From Manihot esculenta (lineage: Eukaryota > Streptophyta > Magnoliopsida > Malpighiales > Euphorbiaceae): a DNA stretch of 64,000 nt. Each line of letters opens with the position of its first letter. The first letter of the stretch is position 1. The notes under the pieces were generated by a model. The model searched no databases, had not been told where the DNA came from, and was given only the letters and a program-made list of their open reading frames with translations. Below, piece by piece: positions 57,000 to 64,000 of this stretch. The DNA lies in contig NC_035177.2 of NCBI RefSeq assembly GCF_001659605.2, positions 3,906,611 to 3,970,610 on the forward strand. Direction: 5' to 3'. Both the position numbers and the translations under genes were made by a program.

Positions 57000-58164
57000 T
57001 TACAGGGTAGGGGGGACATCATCAGTCGCCTCCTCCCGAGTTTCTATTATAGGTTCATCATTGGTTATGGCACTAGAAGCTGGGTTAGGAGGGTTGTCTT
57101 CAATTAGCCCTTCTTCATCTCGCCCATCCTCATCTTTATTCTCCTCATTAGGGAAGATGTCATTGATCTAGGAGAAGTCCTTTGTAGGGAAATCCCTGAG
57201 GAGCTCCTTCTTGATGGAGTCTTAGCCTTGTATGAACATCTCCCCATCCTGGGCTACCGTCTCTTAAAGTTCTTTCTCAAGCTCAGCAACCCTGGTAGAG
57301 GCAGCCCGGGCCTCCTCATCTTGAGCCTGTAGGTCCAGGACTTAGCGATGCAGCAGGGCCACTTGATCCTTGGCAGTCTTTTCCCGATTCTTAAGGACCA
57401 ACTTGGAAGCATTGGCCTCACTTAGCTCAGTCTGAAGCTTGTCCATAGATATTAGAGTCTCCTTTATGGTTCCTTCCACCTCAACAACCCAAGTCTTCAA
57501 CCTAGAGCATTCCTCTCCTAAGAGCCTCCTGCTTGTTTCCTGAGCACCAAACTCCCATCTCAAGACTTTGTTACGTTCGTTAGCCATATAGGCACAGAGG
57601 GCACTCTCCAAGACAAGATGCATGACATTGTCAAAAAGCTCATCCGTCTCGAGCTCTTTCAAACGATTACGATCCCCAAGCCTCAAGGCATTCTTGGTCA
57701 AGAGGACAGCCAATTTAGGATCATCAAGGAGAGAAAGAGTGTGGGTTAGGGCCAATACCAGGCATTGGATGCTAGGAAGCCATGAGGAGTCAACCCCCGC
57801 GTTAGTAAGAGTGGGCTTAGTAGGAGCAGGGATGGCAATAGAAGGCTCGAAAATGGGGGCAAACTCAGAGGCGCCCATGGTAGAAGTTGCCTTTACTGGC
57901 AGCATGCGTCGCCTCAGAAAATCTGCTTCTTAACCCAATCATATTTGCATAAATTGAAAAGTCAGTAAGAAAAGAAGTTTGAAATCTAAAAGAAGGCGGA
58001 AAGAAAAGTACCTTGATATCTAGCCAAGGATGTGCCTTCCCCAAGGCTAGGAAGGTTGGGTGAGTGAGGACCTCAAGTCTGGCTTGCCTGTGAATGACTT
58101 TGCTAAGACAAAATAGCATTCCTTACCACTTTGTGATGTCCATTTTCTTTGGAGACTTAGCCAT
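57000..58164 (-). pseudogene. Antisense accessory ORF of element H (coiled-coil protein), degenerate
   Basis: The main open part (57905-57342, 187 residues) has a Pro/Ala-rich start, then NALRLGDRNRLKELETDELF and a long heptad-like region (RRLLGEECSRLKTWVVEVEG, ISMDKLQTELSEAN). The same frame continues past four stops to a natural end (EEATDDVPPTL, stop at 57000-57002). Upstream, MAKSPKKMDITKW and ARLEVLTHPTFLALG (about 58164-58015) look like an earlier exon, joined across a possible GT-AG intron. It runs opposite to gag. Tat-lineage elements such as Grande are known to carry antisense accessory genes at this place; coiled-coil 'putative gypsy-type transposon' proteins are the likely relatives. 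Confidence 0.55.
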
Positions 58165-58195
58165 CGTTAAAAGAAAGTTTAAAGCATCCCCAAGG

Positions 58196-61100
58196 TGTAA
58201 CGACCCGGAAACTGGACTGCTACCGGCACTAGGATCCAGATCGGCTTAAGGCCGCCGGGACCCGTAGCAAGCCAAACATACATCCTGTAGACCTGTTCAA
58301 TCCCACACATGATCAACATTTACATAAAAACTTTAAACTTTCTTTCTTTCATTTACCAAGCTCAACCTGTGCATGCACAACTCATAAACATAAAACCCCA
58401 CACTGGAGCCCTCATCAAATGCTCCAATGGGGCAACATCTCATACATTAAGCTTGGTTTACATAAACATCATTAAAACTTTTCATTAAAAAGATCATGAG
58501 AACAAGGGATTAACTTTACATACTAGGGTCAAGCACAACTCTAAACCTCATTAAACATTGTTACATTACATGACTGTTCAACTCTATTCATTACATTATA
58601 TTCTTTCTCATGTCCACTTACTAGCTATTACATACATAAAACTTTTTACTCTAGCTGACTTCCCGGACTGTCTCGTACCTGCAAACCTAGGGGATTAAGG
58701 GAACGGGGTGAGCTACTAGAGCCCAGTGAGCAAAATAGTAAAACATTATATTTAAAAATATATGATCTCATGGAATGCATCACATCACAAACAAATCACA
58801 TCAAGGATGAACTTGTCACCATTATATTTAAAAACATATGATCTCACTGGTCTTTCATACCGTATCTGTAATACCCGGCTAGAATCCGGCATCGGGATTC
58901 CTGCCTTCCGGCGGAATCTAAGGTGTTGGATCTCTCTAGAAGGGGTAAAATGTGTTTTCTAAAATGTTTTTCACATGATTTCATGGTTTTAAATGGAAAT
59001 GAATTTAGTTTTGAAAGGAAAAAGACCAAGGAGGCAATTGCCAGGTTCGGCCGCCGAAAGTGAAGTTCGGCCGCCGAACATGGGAAGGCTTCGGGAGCGC
59101 CTTTGGCCTCCGAAAGTCTTGTTTGAACGAGCCAAGGTTCGGCCGCCGAAAGTCAAGTTCGGCCGCCGAACATGCATGAGTTTAGGGGGCACGTTAGGCT
59201 GCCGAAGGTCTTCGACCAGGCCACCTATAAAGGGCCCTCAGATCGGAAAAGGGCGAGTTTTCTCCCCATTCACGAGCTCAGGTGAGTTTATGCCTTCCTT
59301 TGGTCGTTTTCGTGTTTTCTCTACCCATCTCTCAAGTTTTTCATGATTTCTACCCTTGTGTTTGAAGATTTAAAGCTTAAAAGGAGTTTTGGGAGCTTGG
59401 AGCTTTTGGAGCTTGGATTCTCCACACCTCCGAGTTAGGGGTCACACCACCCTCGATCTTCAAGAGGTAAGTGTAGATCTATGCTTCCTTTTATGTTTTA
59501 ATGAGTTTTAAGTAAGTTTATTGGAGTTTTGAATGGGTAGAATGGCATGTTTAGGTTTATGTGGGTTTTATACCCAAATGTATGTTATATGATGTTTTGT
59601 TGGGGTTTTAAGTTAGTTTATGCCCCTTTATGCATGTGGGAGTGAGTATGCATGATTGGGAGAGAGTATGTAAGGATTTGGGTGTTTTGAGTTCGGTTTT
59701 TTTGGCTAGGCAGAATCGGACCTGTCGTCCAGAGGGGACCAGGTTCGGCCGCCGAAAGGAGTTTCGGCCGCCGAACCTGCATGGGAGGCAGCCTTTCGGC
59801 TGCCGAACGTGCCCCCGAAGGAGGGACTTTCGTTTCTGTCCAGGGGTTTCGGCCGCCGAACCTGCCGCCGAACTTATCCGAGTTTCGTCTCTGGAAGGGA
59901 CTTTCGGCCGCCGAAGGTGCCGCCGAAAGTGCCCAGTCCAGCCGTTTCTTGGGTGTTTTCCATGCATGTTTAAGTGGCGTTTAGAGGGGTTTTTGGGGGT
60001 ATGTTTATGAGTTGTATAGAGTATGTTTGGCACCTCATTCGAGTCCACCTGTGTAGGATCGGACCCGAGGGACCGAGGAGGCCAGTAGTGCTAGCAGTTG
60101 CAGAGTCAGTCAGCGTCTGCCAGGAGGTGAGTAGAACTAAACTTAATCTTTTATGCACAAAATCTAATGCCTAAAGCATGAGCATGCATCATGATTATGT
60201 ATAGTAGGTTGATTGCACTAGTTCACGAATATGTTGCATTGCATTATTTGATGTTGATGGAGGAAGGGTGGACCGAGGCGACTTCAATAGCCCATATCTG
60301 TCACGAGTCTTGTCTTAGTCCTTTGAGAGCCGGACAAGTACATGTAGGAAAGTCCATGTGAGCTCTCTGTGGACCAGACACCATGTCATGTATGTTACAG
60401 GCCTTTGTGAGCTCCTATGGGGGAGCCGGGCACCGACAGAGGGATTTTTGATGTCATGTCCATCCTCTGAGAGGAAAGATGCATGCGAAAAGACAGACTC
60501 TCAGAAACCAGGGTCCGTGGGGAATAAATCTTGCATAAGCCCCGAGACGGACAAGATTATGTGATTTCTCTGTGTTGTGATGCATTTCATGAAAGCATGA
60601 ATAAGAAAGAAAGAAGAAGTTAAATGAATAATAATATACCTAAAAATGGTGGAATTAAAGCAAATGTTTTTAGTAAAATGAAATCATAATTAATGAACTG
60701 TTTTCTCTGTTTCTACTCACTGGGCTTTTTAGCTCACCCCTTTCCCCTAACCCCAGTGTTGCAGGTTAAGTCAGAGCTCAGAAGTCAGCAGGGTAAAGAT
60801 TAAGAGACGTGTGTTTTATGTTATAGTTTATCTTTATGTATCAGTTTAGTGGTTTTAGAAGTGGACATGTAATATAAGTTGATGTAATGTAATTTGAGAT
60901 AATGTATGTAACTGATAGTAGAGTTTATGTTTATGGATTAGAGTGTGCTTGGCCCTATAGACTGGTTAATCCCTGTTGATGCATGGTTATGTAATGTTTT
61001 TATGTTGAGTTGAGAACCAGGCTTGTTGTATGTAATGTTGACCCAGCTAGAGCATTTGATGAGGGCTCTAGCATGGGGAAGTGTATGTTCACAGTTATGT

Positions 61101-62790
61101 TGTAGCATACGGATCAAGCTTGGTGTATGTTCAGTTTTACAGGTTTTATGTTAAAGTTTTTGATCATGTGTGGGATTTGACCAGGTGATAGTATGTATGT
61201 TTGGCTTGCTACGGGTCCCGGCGGCCTTAAGCCGATCTGGATCCTAGCGCCGGTGGCGGTTCGGGCCGTTACAGAGGGGTATCGGTTTCCGGGCTGTTAC
61301 AGTATCATCACCATATCATATCATATCATATTATAGGGAGGGCTAAAGGATCATCCAACATTCATCCACATCATCATCATATTATGCAATGCAACATATT
61401 CGTGAATTCTAATGCAAACATCCTAATATATCACATGGTATTCGTGATGCATGAACATGCTCAAATTTATTTATTTGCTTTGGAAATAAAAGTCCATTCT
61501 ACTCACCTCAGGCTAGCTCTGAAAAGACACTGAAGCAGCTATCTCACTGCTGGGGTCCTCAGTTCCTCGGGTCTGAACCTACACAGGTGGACTCAAATGA
61601 GGGACCAACACACATAAACATGACTCTAAACTACTCCCCAAAAACCCCCTAAAACACCTTAAAACAATCATAGAAATCATGCAAAGGAAGGCTGAACAGG
61701 GCACTTTCGGCGGCAGGTTCAGCGGCCGAAAGTCATGCACCTTCGGCGACACTTTTGGCGGCCGAAGGTTCCTTCCAGATCCGAAACTCGTGCATGTTCG
61801 GCGGCACCTTCGGCGGCCAAAACTCCTTTCCAGAGCCGAAAGTCCACTTTCGGGGGCAGGGTTCGGCAGCCAAAAGTTTGCCTCCACAGGCAGGTTCGGT
61901 GGCCGAAAGTCCCTTCAGCTGCCGAACCTGAGTTCTTCCAAAGTGGCAGAACTCAGCCATTCTATGCACATTTGCCTCCCAAACCTTTCAACTCAAATCC
62001 AACACTTTCAAAACATGCATACACACATACATAAGCTTGTAGGGGTCTCAAACTAACCTAAACCCCAACACAAACACCTCAAACATACTTATACAACATA
62101 CATTAACCATAAAAGCACATAAGTCTTAACTCTAAACAACTAACCTAATCATGCATTTCTACCCCATGAACCTTCAAGAAACTTAGTCAAAACATGAAAA
62201 GAGGTGAGGATCTATTCTTACCTCTTGAAGATCGAGAGGAGAGGCGATCCAACTCGGAGGTGGGAGAGATCTAGCTCCTTGGGCCTCCAAACTTCAAAAA
62301 CTTGTTCTAAGCTCACAAATCTTCAAAAATCAAGTAAACGCTTGTTAACACTTCAAAGATTTGAGGAAAAATCATCAAAATCAACCACAGGAGGGCATGG
62401 ACTCACCATTGGCCGAAAATAGGGGAGAAAACTCGCCCATTTTCGGCCATGGGTCCTTTTATAGGTGGCTAGCCAGGCCACCTTCGGAAGCCAAAGGCGA
62501 CTCCAAAACGCATGCATGTTCGGCGGCCGAATATGAGCCACATTCGGAAGCCTAACGTGCCTCCCCTAAACTATCCCACGTTCGGCGGCCGAACTTGAGG
62601 TTCGGCGGTCGAACCTAGAAATGCCTCCATGGCCTTTTTCATTCAAAACTTCATTTCTTTCTTACTTAAAACCATAAAATACATTAAAACATTTTATGAA
62701 AACATGATTTTACCCTTCTAGAGGTTTCCGACAATCGAGATTCCACCGGACGATAGGAATTCCGATACCGGAGTCTAGCCGGGTATTACA
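58196..62790 (-). mobile_element. Solo LTR E, interrupted by solo LTR I
   Basis: The plus strand begins TGTAACGACC at 58196 and ends GGGTATTACA at 62790. Without the inserted LTR I and one copy of its target duplication it is about 2155 bp. Flanks CAAGG (58191-58195) and GAAGG (62791-62795) are a 4/5 target duplication. No internal element sequence is present. Confidence 0.88.
58867..61301 (+). mobile_element. Solo LTR I with perfect target duplication and a primer-site scar
   Basis: It starts TGTAATACCC and is flanked by GTATC on both sides (58862-58866 and 61302-61306). A canonical LTR end occurs at 61274 (GCCGTTACA), followed by GAGGGGTATC, which resembles the GAATGGTATC that follows the 5' LTR in A, and then by a second LTR end (CCGGGCTGTTACA). 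It carries the family palindromes and a TATA box at about 59223. Confidence 0.93.
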
Positions 62791-62990
62791 GAAGGGGTGA
62801 GATGGGATGGCACAGATCCCTTCTCCCTTAACCAAAGGTTTTGAATTCGGACTCTGGATACGGAGCACCTTTAAAAACTTGGGAGGGAGCGCTTTGCCCC
62901 CCTTAATGGGTCTGCCCGATGCAAATTCGAATTAGTCAAATCAATGAATTTCGAACACCAGATGGTTTATACAAAAAAAAAAAAAAGAGT
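62791..62990 (+). mobile_element. tRNA-derived SINE
   Basis: The order is CCCTTAACCAAAGG, a box B-like TTTTGAATTCGGACTC, GGGAGGGAGCGCTTTGCCCC, TGGGTCTGCCCGATGC, AATTTCGAACACCAGATGG and an A-tail (about 62973-62988). This is the layout of a common plant tRNA-derived SINE family. The head is close to the target site of E, so the exact 5' edge is uncertain. Confidence 0.7.
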
Positions 62991-63029
62991 TTAGAGCCTT
63001 ATCCTCATCCCTCCGTGGCTGGATGTAAC

Positions 63030-64000
63030 TGTAATACCCGGCTAGATTCAGACATCGGAATTCCTACCGTCCGGTGGAATTTGAGGATGTCAGAGGTCTC
63101 TGGAAGGGTACGAGAAAGTTTTCTCAAATGTGTTCAAGTGTTTTAAAGGTTTAGGGTAGAAAACGAGTTGAGTTTTGTGGAGAATTGGCCAAAGGAGTTT
63201 CTGTAATGTTCGGCCCCCGAAGGTTAAGTTCGACCGCCGAAAGTGCCCAATGTTCGGCCCCCGAAGGTTATGTTCGGCCCCCGAAAGTTGCATGGTTTTG
63301 CATGCAGTTTCGGCAGCCGAAGCTGAGGTGGTCGGTTCGTTGTGCATGCTCCTCAGTCCGTGGTTTGGCCAGGTGTTCACCTCCAGATCATGACCAGAGG
63401 TTAGGCCACGTCTCCTATGACTCATCTGCAAAGTTTTAATCACCCAGGCACAGGGTTGAGGGTGGTAAAGTGTTGTGAACGTTTGTGAGAAAAAAAGGAG
63501 AGCGTTGGTGGTTTAGTGAAGAAGAAGAGGTGGTGGTGCATAGCTTTGAGTTCAGATTGTTTAGCTTCTATTGTCCAAAGGTAAGGGCAGTTGTTAACTT
63601 GTTTTAATGGTTTTTAACAGCTTTTAAAGCGGTTACGGGTAGAGTTGTATGTTTAGGGTTTAGAGTTTAGTTTTGATGTGTTAATGGTGAAAGCATGATT
63701 ATGTGTTGTGTTAGTTGTTTTGTTGGGGTTAATAGGTAGTTTGGGACCCCTTTGTGCATATACCAGAGTATATGTGAGTGAAGACGCTGAGTTATGCATG
63801 TTAGAGTGTGTTGGAGACGTTGTGCATGAGAGGAAGCAAGGTTCTGCCTTCTGGAGAACCCAGCTTCGGCCGCCGAAGGGAGGATTCGGCCGCCGAACCC
63901 CTTGTGGAGGTAGTTTCGGCTGCCTAAGGTTGCCTCCGAAAGAATGGACTTTCGGATCTGTCATGCACATTCGGCCGCCGAAGGTGCCGCCGAACATGCA
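63030..64000 (+). repeat. LTR F (same family, older variant, truncated by window end)
   Basis: It starts TGTAATACCCGGCTAGATTC. Many palindromes are the variant TTCGGCCCCCGAA instead of TTCGGCCGCCGAA, and the first 800 bp diverge more from A than I does. The end and any internal region are beyond the window. Confidence 0.85.

Noticed and set aside
62353..62555. Short frames on both strands near 62.4 kb
   Set aside because: Inside LTR E, caused by the same palindromes as in other LTRs.

Overview
This is plant nuclear DNA, most likely a dicot; Malpighiales or Euphorbiaceae is a guess from general look only. The evidence is spliced genes with GT-AG introns, a plant-style AACAATGGC start context, chromodomain Ty3/gypsy elements, a plant L1-type LINE with a C-terminal RNase H, a CACTA transposon end and a tRNA-derived SINE. 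Only two loci look like ordinary host genes; most of the rest is transposable elements inserted into one another.

Layout. (1) 1-16902 is a nest. A CACTA end (15805-16902) carries an LTR fragment C (15012-15804, +). C is interrupted by chromovirus B (8115-15011, -), and B is interrupted by chromovirus A (1-8114, +, 5' end outside the window). (2) 16903-28493 is the gene-bearing island: AT-rich spacer with a MITE-like element and a minisatellite, a two-exon multi-pass membrane protein gene (19105-20845, +), and a four-exon gene for mitochondrial ribosomal protein bL35m (22796-28493, -) whose third intron of about 4 kb has collected repeats. (3) 28705-34746 is a full-length, recently decayed L1-type LINE starting about 230 bp from the bL35m start codon. 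(4) 34747-38212 is AT-rich with a possible MULE relic. (5) 38213-43809 is LTR element G, which has no pol and carries a dynamin-related (DRP3-like) gene fragment plus minisatellites. (6) 45087-58195 is a Tat-like Ty3/gypsy element H: gag, a scrap of integrase, a long repeat-rich 3' region and an antisense accessory ORF. It is split by chromovirus D (47239-56216, -). (7) 58196-62790 is solo LTR E (-), itself containing solo LTR I (58867-61301, +), followed by a SINE and another LTR, F (63030 to the window end).

A, B, C, D, E, F and I share one LTR family: termini TGTAA...TTACA, a Met-tRNA-type primer site (TGGTATCAGAG) in A, B and D, and many copies of the palindrome TTCGGCCGCCGAA. B and D derive from one long gag-pol frame. 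A has an intact gag, a wrecked pol and nearly identical LTRs, which suggests it was mobilised in trans. Premature stops in B, D and the LINE are almost all Gln-to-TAG or Trp-to-TAG/TGA changes, that is C-to-T or G-to-A transitions, as expected from deamination of methylated cytosine.

All comparisons were made by eye within the window. Family names rest on recognised motifs, not on database searches.
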